From Theobroma cacao (taxonomy: Eukaryota > Streptophyta > Magnoliopsida > Malvales > Malvaceae): 64,000 nucleotides of DNA. Positions 46,310-58,500 of this stretch are shown piece by piece; within the stretch, counting starts at the first letter, position 1; every line of letters begins with the position of its first letter. The translations under genes were made by a program, and so were the position numbers. The notes under the pieces were generated by a model. That model did not search any database. It was not told where the DNA came from and worked only from the letters and a program-made list of their open reading frames with translations. The DNA is taken from the NCBI RefSeq assembly GCF_000208745.1, contig NC_030850.1:8022151-8086150 (forward strand), given 5' to 3'.

Positions 46310-46640
46310 ATGCCGTGTTTTAGAAATTGTCAATCATGTTGTAACACGGCATGCATATAACGTAAAATGTTGTAACACGCCAAGCATATAACGTAAAATG
46401 TTGCAACATGCCATGTAGATAACGTAAATGTTGTAACACATCATCCATATAACATAAAATGTTGTAACATGCCATGCATATAACGTAAAATGTTCTAACA
46501 CGCCAACGCTGACACGCCAATGACTATAATTACTGTGTCCTTATACGAACTGGCCTAAAATACCCATAGCGTGTGATATGCCAATCAGTGTAATTATTGA
46601 CTCGTTACAAGAACTGCCCTAAAATAACCAATGTAATGAC
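46310..46640 (-). repeat. Right inner terminal inverted repeat of the MULE, with 31-bp array
   Basis: Reverse complement of the left inner repeat. About five 31-bp units (CATATAACGTAAAATGTTGT followed by AACACGCCATG) are followed by ACACGCCAATGACTATAATT, CGAACTGGCCTAAAATA and CAATCAGTGTAATTATTGAC. It has fewer satellite copies than the left side, so the arrays have changed length independently. Confidence 0.9.
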
Positions 46641-46849
46641 ACGCTAAAATAACGCTAACACATGCTATAGATGTATGGCGTGTAACAACTCTGGGCAATG
46701 TTTCTAATCCATGTTCTAATTTATACCAAATGTTTCAGAAATTTAAGTGTTCCAGCAATAAACCCAATAACACAACTTGATGTCATCTCTGCTATAGGGT
46801 CTGTTAATCTACGACAATATGGCCAGATGCCTAGGGATAGACCACAACC

Positions 46850-46975
46850 CAATGACGATGGTGCTCAACAGAGAGTTTACAGAGCTCACACAGTTCAGAG
46901 AGCTGAGAGAGTTGATGACGATGGTGCTCAATAGAGGGTTGACAGAGTTGAAACAGTTCAGAGAGTTGAGAGAGA
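46850..46975 (+). repeat. Two-copy ~64-bp tandem repeat near the right MULE end
   Basis: ATGACGATGGTGCTCAA, then a GAGAG-rich stretch ending CAGTTCAGAGAG, occurs twice in a row. It lies outside the inner terminal repeat and has no match at the left end. Confidence 0.75.
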
Positions 46976-47184
46976 AAAATGAGTGAGGTCAAATAGTTGA
47001 GCATTTATTATTTATTTCTATTTTCTCTCTAGCAGGAAGGAGATATCGAGACCCTAATTTGAGACGATGTTTTTAAGGGTATTTTGGTCTACTCATGTTT
47101 CTTTTTGGCTAGAAACAGATAACTTTATATCGTGGTTATTTCTGAAATCACCTTATCAGGAGCTCCATTTCTCATAATTTTCTC

Positions 47185-47194
47185 AATTCATTAT
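47185..47194. repeat. Right target-site duplication of the MULE
   Basis: AATTCATTAT, identical to 36534-36543, directly after the element's terminal TTTTCTC. Confidence 0.8.
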
Positions 47195-47589
47195 GTGACT
47201 ATTGAAGTAATAGATTTTATAATCATTAATAATATAATAAGAATTATTGTTTAGTAGAAGGTAAAGGGAAGAGATATATGAAAAAAGTTATATTAAATCA
47301 AGTTAAGAGAAAAAGGTGTACATAAACAAGTGTAAGATAATAAGCTGTATATGAACAGGTACAAGAAAATAAGGTATATGTAAACAAATACAAGAGAAAA
47401 AAGTAAGGGTGAGAGAGAAACACTTGTATTTTAGGAAAAGGTTGAGAGGAATACTTCTTAACTATCTTTATTTCTAAACTATCACACCAAACTTTTATAG
47501 AACATCACAAGATAAAAATAACCTATGAACCTTATCATTTATTTCGAGTTGCTTTTAGTGTCATTCATATGAAGTGGTTATTTTGTGCA

Positions 47590-47890
47590 AAATAGTTGTT
47601 TCACTTGTATTAATTGTTTTGCATAGAGTAATGTTTTGTCTATTCTAGTTGTTCCGCACAAAGTAATGCTTTTTTTATTCTAATTCTTCCGCGTGAAGTA
47701 TTTGTATTAATTGTTTCGCATAAAGTAATATTCCGTTTATTCTAATTGTTGCGCATGGAATAGTGCTCTGTTTACTCTAGTTATTCTGCATGAAACATTG
47801 CTTCACTTGTTTTAATTGTTCTGCATAAAGTAGTGTTTCACTTATTCTAATTGTTCTACATGAAGTACTGCTTTACTTCTTTTAATTGTT
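47590..47890 (+). repeat. 35-bp minisatellite
   Basis: About eight diverged copies of a 35-bp unit, ATTGTTCTGCATAAAGTAGT followed by GTTTCACTTATTCTA. Copies drift at the CATAAAGTA word (CACAAAGTA, CATGAAGTA, CATGGAATA). Unrelated to the MULE arrays. Confidence 0.85.
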
Positions 47891-48659
47891 CTTATTATTA
47901 TTCATTGTAAAGCATTACACTATAAAAAACCTATTAAAGATAATAAATACTAACCAAAATTAACTATCTACTTTATTATAAAAATTGTAACTAATAATAC
48001 AAGTATAAAAATTAATTTAAATAATTCAATTAGGTGAAGTGAATTTTCAAACTATAATTATTGAATCTATACATAAAATTAAAATTGTTCCCATCAATTG
48101 AAGTGATTGCCACATCATATTTTTTTCTTAGGAAGATAAATAGGAAAAACAAAAAACAAAAAAAAGGAAAAGAAAAGAAGAGAGACAAAACTGTTGTTGG
48201 TTGACTGGATGAAGCTAGGATAGGCAATGGCAAAGGGAGCAATAAGAAGAGTGAGAAAAGAGAGAGAAATGAGCTTGGTTAATAGGTAGAGAAAGTGAAT
48301 CATAGAAGGCGAAGGAAAAAGGAAAGAAATAACAAAAGAAAAAGATCATCGACAAAACTTTGGTAGATCGATATAAGATTTTGTATAAATAGTGATTAAA
48401 AAGTAATTATATAAGATCATAGATCGAGTTAATGTTTTGATTTAAAATAAAAAAATTAACTACTTTTGAAATGAAATTAAATTATAATATAAAATTTTAT
48501 TAACAATTTAAATATAAGTTTTCATATTCACCAATATAAATAGATATAAAATAAAAATAAATTAACATTAGATTATCACATTAAGTATTGTAATAAACAT
48601 AAAACAAAAAAAATTAAACATTATATTTTTACCTTAGGCATTGTGTTAAATGTGCTTTC

Positions 48660-49040
48660 ATGTTTTCAAATTCATCAATGATTAAATTCAAAAAAAAAAG
48701 AAAAAATAAAAAATAAAAGGGTTTAGTACACTTGTAAAAGGAGGAAAAAAAAAAGACAAAAAGAAAAAAGGGAAAAAAAGAAAAAAAGGAAAAAAGAGAA
48801 AAAAATTCATTCATTACTAAATCTGAAAAAAATAAAAAAAGAATAAAATGATTTAGTATACTTATAAAGGAGGAAAAAGGAAAAAAAGGAGAAAAAAATA
48901 AAAAGGTTTAGTATATAATAGAAAAAAAAGTAAAAAAAAAGGTAGGATAAAAAAGAGAAAAAAAGGAAAGGAAAAGAGAAGGAAAAAATGAAAAATAAAA
49001 GGGTTTAATATACTTATAAATGAGAAAAAAAGAAAAAATA
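48660..49040. repeat. Purine-rich low-complexity tract
   Basis: Runs of A interrupted by single or double G (AAAAAGAAAAAAGG style) over nearly 400 bp, with the word AAAAGG(G)TTTAGTATA recurring about three times. Confidence 0.75.
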
Positions 49041-49504
49041 ATTCTAAAATTTGAGTTTAGAATGAATTGAATATAAGATTAACTTAGGTTTTTTAACATT
49101 ACTCTAAATTAATACATTTGATTTATTTAGAAATGGTAAAATTAAATATTTTAAATTTTATATACATAAAAATAAAAAAAATAAAAACTGAAGGGTGACC
49201 CCACCACCGCTTTCCCTTCGCTTATGTTGTTAGCGATGGTAGATAGTAGTAATAGAGACGGTTGACGGTGGACTAGATGATAGAGAGAAGAAACATAAAC
49301 AATAAGCAAAATGAGATTTTTAGTTTTGTTAGGTTTTATATTAAGTTTAAAATTATGTTTTTTTTTTTATATCTTAAAATAAAAAAAAGCGAGAAAGTGG
49401 GCTACGGACAAGGTCTTATCCGAAGTCTTGACGCAAATCTCTTGGATTCATGTTCAACCTCAAAACATTCAATAAGCCGAGTCCAAATCCAGTCCAAGGG
49501 GAAA

Positions 49505-50690
49505 AAGGAAATTTCCTTTTTCGTTTTTGTTTTATTATATTGTTAATTTAAGGGTACTTTTTAAAAATACCCCTATTTATAATTTTAATTATTTTTAACC
49601 AAGAGAAATTAATTTTGAACAAAATTACCCTTCATGAAATCGACTCATATGTTTAGGTTCGCACCTTAAACTGACTTATATCTTTTGAGCTTTCCTCACA
49701 CCAGACCATTCATCTCTAGAGTATTCCTTACTAAAAAAAACTTTTATACATTTTGAGCATTTTGGGGTTATTTTTTATACAAGAAGAAAAACTTTTGAGC
49801 ATTTGGAGCATTTTAAGCATTTTGGAGCAATTTTTGATACATGAAGAAAACCTTTTAAGCATTTTGAGCATTATTCGCCAAGTAGGTATATTCGTTGATT
49901 ATATTATTAAATGGAATATGGTGTGTTGTTTGAAGTTGTTAATTTTGTTAAATGGAATTCAGTAGTTTTGATGATTATTAAGTATTACGAAATTAGTTTT
50001 TGGGCATTGCGTGATTAGTTTTTAAGCATTGAGTGACTAATTTTTAGGTATTGCGTGACTGATTGATATGACATTGCGTTACTAATTGATAGGTATTGCG
50101 TGACTAGTTTTTAGGCATTGTGTGATTTAAACATTGTCCAAAACCAATCACACAATGCCTAAAAACCAAAGACGCAATGATTAAGTCACGCAATACTTAA
50201 AAATCAGCCTCACAATACTTAAAAACCAGTGATACAATGTCTAAAAACTAATAATGTAATACCTAATAACTAATTGATTTGTTTGTTCATAACCAGATTT
50301 AAGTTGCCAAAGTCGTATAGTGTTCTAATTTACAAATATGTCTAATCAATTTTAATCCTTTAACTTTGAAATTTTATGAATATAAACCAATAAATTCAGA
50401 ATCCTAAAATACATACCTTGATGTTATCTCTACTCTTTGAGATAACAAGAAAGGCCTAGATAGTGAGATAGATAGTATTTGATAAGAGAGAGAAATCGAG
50501 ATTTCATTTTCAAATTTTTGTTTGTATGGCAAGATAGAGAAAACTGAAATTATTTTAATTTGTCTGAAATTATTTAAAGGACATTATTGTCAAGTCATGT
50601 TAAAAATTGACTAAAAATAATTAAAATTATAATAAATAATATTTTTGAATTGAACTTACGAGAAATGTTATATTTTACAATTTCTTTTTA
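49505..50690. mobile_element. ~1.2-kb fold-back element related to the MULE termini
   Basis: The core 49975-50275 is a palindrome of repeated ~27-bp units: on the left TTTTTAGGCATTGCGTGACT forms, on the right CACAATGCCTAAAAACCA forms. The arms extend outwards: TTTATAATTTTAATTATTTT at 49577 is matched inverted near 50613-50638, about the same centre (~50120). The left arm, with ATTTTGAACAAAATTACCCTT, resembles the large MULE's left end (ATTTTGAGACAAAAATACCC) in content and position. There is no coding capacity. Best read as a non-autonomous MULE with satellite-filled arms. Ends approximate; duplication not found. Confidence 0.6.
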
Positions 50691-52077
50691 ATTTAAATGA
50701 AGGATATCGAACTAGTTTGTTAAGTAAATAAAATTAATATATAAAAAATAAAAAAGTAAATTATTTTTTATCATTTAATTTTAAAAAATAATATTTTGAT
50801 TACTAATATTAATAAACATGATTTGTTTTAGTAATTTAATTGTTAAAAGATAATAAATCTCTTAACATATCTTGACCAATTGATATATCCACATCACATA
50901 CTCTGTCATGAGATCACGTCCGTATAATAATTTGTTTTTATTTTTAATTACCATAGGAACACGCTGGTGTGATTGAGCAACTAACATAGATGTGTCATTT
51001 GATCAAAGTATGGTAATAAACTAAGTGACTAAAATAATAATAGTGGCCAAAATGTTATAATTAAGTAGTTTTCTAAAGTCAAGTGATAAAAAAGATAAAA
51101 TAATTATTTGATTTCTAATGTTATAATTATTTTATAAAAAATGATTGCTTGACCCATTTTAAGAGATAATAGTCCATACAAATAAAATAGTTATTTGATT
51201 GATTAAACAATATTTTATCAGAAAAATAATAATAAATTAAAAAATATATCAATAATAATATGATTAATGTGAATAATATTGATGTTAATTGCTAATAGAT
51301 ATTGTTAAAATGATGTAAAAACATATTTTTGTTCTATATTATGTTACTAATATAATATACGTATACATAATTGTTTAAATAAAGTATGATAAAAATTATG
51401 ATATTTTTTCTATTAATAATTAAATAAAATTTTTTTAACCAAATAATTTCATTTTAGATATTATATATGTCTTGAATGATAATTTTATCTTACCATTACA
51501 TTGATAACATAAATATTAATATATATTTTGATATTATGAATATAAATATACATTAAGTTATATAATAAAATATATAACTTAAAAATTAAAAAATTTTATA
51601 TTGGAAGCTACTAGGTTTGTAAAAATATCACGAGTCGGAACTTAAATTCAACTTTATATGATTTTAAATTTTAAAATTAGAGTTTAAGTAAGATTATAAG
51701 TCACAGATTCATTTTTTTAACTCAAAAGACATACTTGATAGGTAGTGAAAAACTTATACTTATATATTTAATGTGAGATCTATGACAAAAAATATATAAA
51801 TGCCACTAATAATATAAAAAGAAAATAAGAATTATTTTTTATAAAAATGATTAAGTTACATTAAAAAAAAGAAATAAAAGTTGATATTTTATTAAATAAA
51901 TAAATGAATTTCACAAATTTTCGGTTGGACCCTTTAAAATACCTAATTGGAATTTCAATAATTTTGATAATTTTAATTTTTATTTTAAACTTTTCCTCGC
52001 AAGTAAAATCCTTAGGGGATTTGAATATTATTTCCCTCCTATAATGCGCGCGTCACGTCACAAAATATAAAGTATAA
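50691..52077. other. AT-rich intergenic DNA upstream of the DUF630/632 gene
   Basis: No gene, RNA or clear repeat. The last ~80 bp (around 52020-52075) are less AT-rich and contain GCGCGCGTCACGTCAC, a plausible proximal promoter with an ACGTCAC bZIP-type core. Confidence 0.5.
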
Positions 52078-52567
52078 ATGAAATTGAACTCGAAAAACGG
52101 TCATCTTTCCTCTGATCCGAATTCCAGAAGCAGTTTTACTCTCTTACTTCCGTCTTCAGACTTCAAAGCTCAGATCACAAACATGGTAAAAGAAGATGAA
52201 TCAGAACCTCAAAGGCCTTCTCTTCTCAGTTTCAGTCTGTTTTTCATGCATGGATGGTCCTTCTTCAACGAATTTAACGGCCAGACTTCCGTGAGTGTTT
52301 ATTTTTATTTTTATTTTCAATTTTTGTGTTTATCTCTTTACTTTCCGAATATAACTGATTTGAATCTTTTATCATAAATTGCGTATCTGTGACAACCCCG
52401 ATTACCTCGCTTGCATTTATTTATTTATTTTTTCATTCCGCTATGTGGGTTTCTCATGAATAATAAAGTTACATTTAAATTTCGGGACGAGAATAAAATT
52501 AGGGTTTTCTTGGGTTTTTATTGGATATTAGTATGTCTTTGGTTGTTCGTTTGGTGATATATCTAAT
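52078..52567 (+). other. Probable spliced 5' leader of the DUF630/632 gene
   Basis: A good donor (TTCC/GTGAGT) lies at 52290/52291, followed by a T-rich stretch and possible acceptors such as GATATTAG near 52530, suggesting a non-coding first exon. An open frame starts with ATG at 52078 and runs past the donor for 99 codons. If transcribed, it would act as an upstream ORF, but its protein looks random. Confidence 0.4.
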
Positions 52568-55500
52568 ATGGGTATGGGTATTAGTACATCAAAGATGGAT
52601 AGTTCACCATTGCTGAGGCTTTGTCGAGAGAGAAAGGAATTGATTGGAGCTGCGGCTGATTGCCGCTATCAGTTAGCCGCAGCCCACATTGTGTACCTTC
52701 AATCTCTTTTAGATGTAGGCAATGCACTTAACCACTTTGTGGAGGAAGAAATGCTGGTTTTAAGTGATTGCTCTTTTGAGTCCTCAGAGGAGAATAACTC
52801 TGACGCCGAGCTGATCTCCTTGACCGATAATACTCATGATCACTCTGAGGCATCAGGTTGTTCTCCCCTTAATTTGAGGACGTCACCTTCAGCAACGTTC
52901 CCTGCCATTCATGAGCAGTCAGGAAAGTTGGATGTGTTTTCTTCCCGCTTTCAATATGGTCACGGGGAATCTTTTGGCACATCTACAAGTGTTTCACCTA
53001 GTTATGTTAGGTATGATCAGTCTAACAATCAAGTTCATTCACAGCCAGGTGATGTTAGTTTTTCTCATTATGGTTGTAAGGTGATTGCTGGTGCTGCAAT
53101 TGAGGCTTCTATGAATAATAATGTTAGCTACCCTCAAGATGAAAATTGGGTAGCTTCTGGTTCTCCGGTGCTGGAATCTCCTCAAAGCTTCCCTCAGTTT
53201 GAAAATGAGGTAGAGCAAGCTGATCCTTACCATGAAAGGACAAAGAGTGTCACTCCTGCTCCATCAACTTCTCCTATAAATAACATTGTTGATTGGTATT
53301 ACTTAAACCCATTTAAGATAATTGATGATATAAATTACTATTCTCAGAATTATTGTTTTAGTGAATTTAATAGTGATCAGGACTTTAGAGAAGTGAGAGA
53401 GAGAGAGGGAATTCCCGATTTGGAAGATGAAACTGTGCCAAATTCGGTCGACGTATCCAGGGGCGAGGAATCAGCAGAGGCTATAAGGGAAAGTTCAGGC
53501 ACTGGCACTTCACAAGCTCCAATATCTCAAGAAAAAGAAAAGAGTGATCCAATCACCATTCAAGAAGATGTACGCTATAGACTAGATACCTTGGCAGTAA
53601 ATATTACCGAAGATAAGAATATAACTAGGGATGGGCTGCGTATGCAGAGTGAAGATACAGTCACCCAGGATGGTGAATCTTTAGAATCTTCAAGCTTGAC
53701 GACATTAGATGACTGTGTCTCAAAGAATATCACTGAAATAGTAAAGGAAATTGGAGATATATTTGAGACTGTTTTTAATTATGGGAAGGAAGTTGCAGTA
53801 TTTTTCGAGGCAGGCAAACTCCCTTATCAGCCTATGGGTGCCAAACTTAAGGGTAGGGTTCTGTTATGTTGTCTTCATATTCATTCTGTTAAATATTTTA
53901 GGCTAAGTTATTTTCCTTCTAATTGCTCTGCCTGACTATTTTCCGAATTGAAGGTAAGGCAAGAGTTCTGTTAAAGTTCACTCTTTGCATCGCTGCTGAC
54001 TTTCTGTTGCTGACTGTTGTATGCTTCATTTCCTGCAAATCATTTCCCCTACTCTAGGTGAAATACCCCAGTGGAGAGTAGGGGTCATTCAGTTGCTCAT
54101 TTCTTTCATTGATCCTAAGATGCTTTACTATGTCCTAGGCTGTGCCTTTTTTCCCTCTGATCTTTGGCCATCATGCTGACAAAGCACATAATAGAAGCTT
54201 GCAAAGCAGGCAGATTTTGAGTACCCTCTAACTGAAGCAGATCAACCTTTGTGTTTTATCATAAATTAGCTGAACATCTCAGGTTTTGTGTGCAGAAGTA
54301 AAAGCTAAGAACTTATATGGCTTAAAGAAGATTGATTTCAAAGAAATTTCAGTTTACCTTTTAATTTATTAAGCTAATATATTTCTCTTTGGTCATTGAT
54401 TTTACAGGATTTTCATTTTTTAGTTCCAAAAGGAATTTATGAAGTATGATTTACTTAACTAAAACTCAGTAACTAAGAAGGATTTCTGCATGTGGATTGC
54501 TGTGGGTGAATCCAATGCTAGATGCATCATAATATTTTTTTTATGAAAATTGTTTGTTTTTATAATGTAGCTTTAACTTCAGCAGTTCTGAATTTTAATA
54601 TTCCTAAGAACTTTCATGATAGTGGGATGTAAAAAGATCTGTGAAGTGGTTTATCAGGATTTTGGAATGTAATTGTTACAGGTTTCCTATTATGGTACCT
54701 AATGTATCTTCCACTTTTATTGTAAATAATTGCAACAGAGTTTGCATCTTTTATTTTATTCTATTGTTTAAATTCATGGCATAGTTGCTTCCCAAGAAAT
54801 AAATGATAACATGATTTTTAATTTCTTGTCCTGAAATTTATTTATACTTTATGAGAAACTGAAAACCTTAAATGTCAATTCTTGTGGCTACATTACTCAA
54901 TTTCTTGGTCCTTTGGCCATCGATAATTTACTCTACATTTGCCTGTGCTTTTGAAGCTTGACTGTATCAGATTTCTCGCTAGCTAGTCCCTAGCCCAAGG
55001 AATATTTACCTTTCAGATCACTGGCTTTGGATGTGGGTTGACCCAAACATTAGACCTGACATCTAAAAAACTTTATAGCGATAAAATATTAGTATTAGGT
55101 TTTGAAAAGGTTTTAAAGTGTGTGATGGACATTCTAAATATTATATATACTTATTCTTTCATTAATGAGGAAAATGCCAACATTTTGGGGTTAACTCCTA
55201 GACTGCTGTTGAGGAAATTGTACTCTCTCAACCTAGGATCATGAACCTTTCAAAAAGAACATAGAATATATTCACTTATCATAACAGAACCTGGAGCTAA
55301 AATTCAAATATTATATTAGCTAATAACAATTAAAAATGCCAAAGTGTGCTTTCTAAATCAGATTTCAAATACTTTCCTTGCGGCAGAGATGTTATCAGTA
55401 CAATGTAAAAGGCTTCTGTGTATGATGAACCAGATAATAAGTTATTTTAGACATGATTAGTTTTTATGCTATCTTTGCTTGAATGTTTGTGAATGCTGTC

Positions 55501-58500
55501 GATATACAAATAATAGTTATTCAAGTAACTCAGGCTTGGCCTAGTAGTTGTCAACTCTCACTAAGAGGGTTGAGGTCTAAGTTTTGAATCCCATCTCCTG
55601 CTTAGACTTCTTCAAATGTACCAAAACAAAAAGATAAAAGTATTCAAATGACATGGTTATGTGGGTAGACCACATAGATGGGTATGAATTATGTTGTTGT
55701 TTTTCTTTTGTTTTTTTTTTGGTAGAAAATAAATCCTCTTTTCTCTTTTTTTTGTGAAAAAGTAAATCAAATGAACTTTTGCTATTACTTTTTCCTATTT
55801 TAAAGGAAAATAATATCTGCCATTAAATTTGCTATCTCCAGAAGTTGCCTCAAGGATCTTTGGTTTTACTTCATTGCAATTAAACCAATTGGCTCCTAGA
55901 ACAATGATGATGGACAAAGCTATAAATGGTGATGTTGAGGATATAAGCAGAAAGTTTGGTGACCTCTCCTCCACTTTGGAGCAGCTGTTTGCATGGGAAA
56001 AGAAACTGTATGCTGAAGTTCTGGTAAGCAATCATTTAGACTATAGCTATCTGCATGTTAAAAGAAAATAAGCTGGGGAAGGGAGACCACAACATAATTA
56101 GCCTATAAATACATGTACACTTTGAACATACATTGTGCTTTATTATACTTTGACTTAAAAAATAGGAAGTTGGCTTCTAATTTTAAATGTTTGATACAAT
56201 TAGCAGTGTAACCAGCATGATAGTCACCGATGACGTCTCTTCTGGATGTTGCAAATTCATTTGGATCTACCTCCATACAAAGCACTAAGATTGATCATGT
56301 CAATCATTGCTAAAGTTTCACATTTTCAGTTGTGAAATCTGTCACCTAAGCTCAATATAATGCTTATATCATGCTATTTTTTCCTTCAAATTGTCTCATA
56401 GTCACTGTTATTAAAAACTGGTTGGGGGAGCACTGACATGTAAAGTTTGCTCAGAGGTGCATTTAGTTGAAAGGAGTTAATTACATCAGAAACTCTGTTT
56501 CTATCCTAGGAATAGGTCTTAGTTATTTGAAATTGGCTCTTGTTTTTTACACTTGTTGATTTGTTATTTTCTTTGGTTTCCATGTTATTACCATTTATCT
56601 TATTTTGCCATGTAAAGTTTGCCCCACTATCAGTTGGATGCTAAGTTCAACTGTAGTGCACTGAGTTTCTGCTTTTATTCTTGGTGTTCTTCAAGGTCTT
56701 TCTTCTTGAAAAGGTAGATGCATATGCTTTTTTCCATAGCTAGTACAGTTATTAGAATAAAAAGAACAAAGTGGTTTCACAATGATAACATGACTCCATT
56801 AAGCTTCATGTCTGATGATATTCTAGCTTTATGGGGGATAAAATTGATAGTGATGCTGGTAGATAATGTTTCCCATGTTTATTTTAGGGACTTTTGATTG
56901 GAATCCAGCATCATTGAGTACCAGAGAGCTGGAAGAATTGTAGGAAGTAGGCAAATAATTGAACAAAGAGGAAAACAATTGTAAAATAGTGTGAAATCTA
57001 AAGAAATCATCTGTGATTTCCATTGCTCCTGTTGTGGTGAAGTTCCTATTTTTACCCTGGTACTCCTTTTTTGTTCTTCTCTCTTTTGAGGAGAGGGTGT
57101 TATGAATATTTTTGAATTCCTGGGTTCCTGAATATCATTTTGGCATATTCATGGCTTTGGTAGGAATAAAGATATAGGTTGGCAAGTGTTACCAAGTTTG
57201 ATCTTTGGAATTTTCATAAATAATGTAAGATCATAATGAAACATTCACCAAATGCATATTATTGTGCAATCACAAGTTGTTTTTTTTTTTTGGGGTTTTC
57301 CTCTCTCTTTTCCTTTTCTTTTTGGGTAGCAAGCATTGGTGTAACAACTGTTTATGTATTTCATGGACATTGATATTCTAAGTTGGAAGTGTACAAATGG
57401 AATGGAGAAGTATAATAATGCTGTAAGCAGTATACTATTTATGAATTCCAAGGAACTGACAATTATTTTGATCATATTAAATGCATCTTGTGTACTGACA
57501 CAGATGCTTCGTTTGACTTGTTTGGAATAATGTTTTGCATGAAACTATCTTTTCCGTTCATTTCCTGATGCTTCTCTTTGCTTTTGACTCTGCGCAATGT
57601 CAGGGGGAAGAAAAGTTCCGCATTATATATGATAAGAAGTACAATCAGCAAAAGGTTCTTGATGATAAAGGTGCTGAGTACAGTAAGATTGACGACATTC
57701 ATGTTTCACTTAGAAGGTTGCTTTCAAAAATTAATGTTGCTGTCACAGCAGTTGATGTGATCTCGAGACGAATACACAGGTTAAGAGATGAGGATTTGCT
57801 TGCACAACTGAAAGAATTGATTGAAGGGTATGAGATAGTCAATCACTTTACCTTTCTCTTTCCCTCTTATCCTGTATTTTTACCATATTTGTTTTTTTTT
57901 TTGAAAGGTTATTTATTATTTATTAATGAATAAGTGTGAACTATTTCTTCATGCATTCAATTTGTTTTCTTTCTTTTGCTTGAAGACTAGTACAATACCT
58001 CGAATACTTGTGTGTTGATGTGCTTCATCCTGCTCGGTATGTTGATGTGGAGAATTTAATGAATTAGAATTCATGACTTGCTTATTTTAAATATTTCAAG
58101 AGGAGCTTCACTCTATTTTTCTTTTTGCTCAATAATACATTCTGAAGGATGGTGTGAACCCTAGTGGTATATATGGTAATAGTTTATTGATTTTTTCTTT
58201 CATAAGAGGTGGAGAGGGGTAAGAGTTAGGTGGTTAGATGCTCCTATTAACAATGAATTTTAATTAATGGTTTCTTTTTATTTTTTTGGCCAATGAGTAC
58301 TAGTGTATTCCCAATCAATGTTCATGAGTTTACACTTAAAAGATAAGCATTGTAGCCAATGACACAATTTTAAGTTACTCCTGTCAGTTGATGTGTGGTT
58401 TGAACCAAAAAATCAATTGCTATATTTTAAGATAGAAAATGTATCCATCATGAAACATTTTGGGGGTACACTTGCAGATGTTGATGAGATTGATTTTGTA

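Larger units (their letters stand above)
36544..47184. mobile_element. ~10.6-kb Mutator-like element carrying transposase and Ulp1-like genes
   Basis: Bounded by a 10-bp direct duplication and by ends reading GGGAAATTTTT (left) and GAGAAAATTATG (right, reverse complement), both fitting the G-rGAAAATT style of MULE termini. The arms are long: the outer ~120 bp match loosely (ATACCCTTAA shared), and 37880-38300 matches the reverse complement of 46310-46640 closely. Inside are a plus-strand DUF1985/Ulp1 gene and a minus-strand transposase gene, convergent, with satellite arrays at both ends and between the genes. This gene pair is the known make-up of Kaonashi (Arabidopsis) and CUMULE (melon) elements. 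Both genes carry several stops, so the copy is inactive, yet the target duplication is perfect. Confidence 0.85.
47195..49504. other. AT-rich intergenic DNA right of the MULE
   Basis: No gene seen. It holds a 35-bp minisatellite (listed) and, around 48660-49040, a long purine-rich low-complexity stretch of A-runs broken by G. Open frames on the opposite strand here are Phe/Ser-rich artefacts of that composition. Confidence 0.6.

Noticed and set aside
48030..48814. Minus-strand Phe/Leu/Ser-rich open frames resembling membrane proteins
   Set aside because: Composition artefact of the purine-rich low-complexity DNA on the plus strand.
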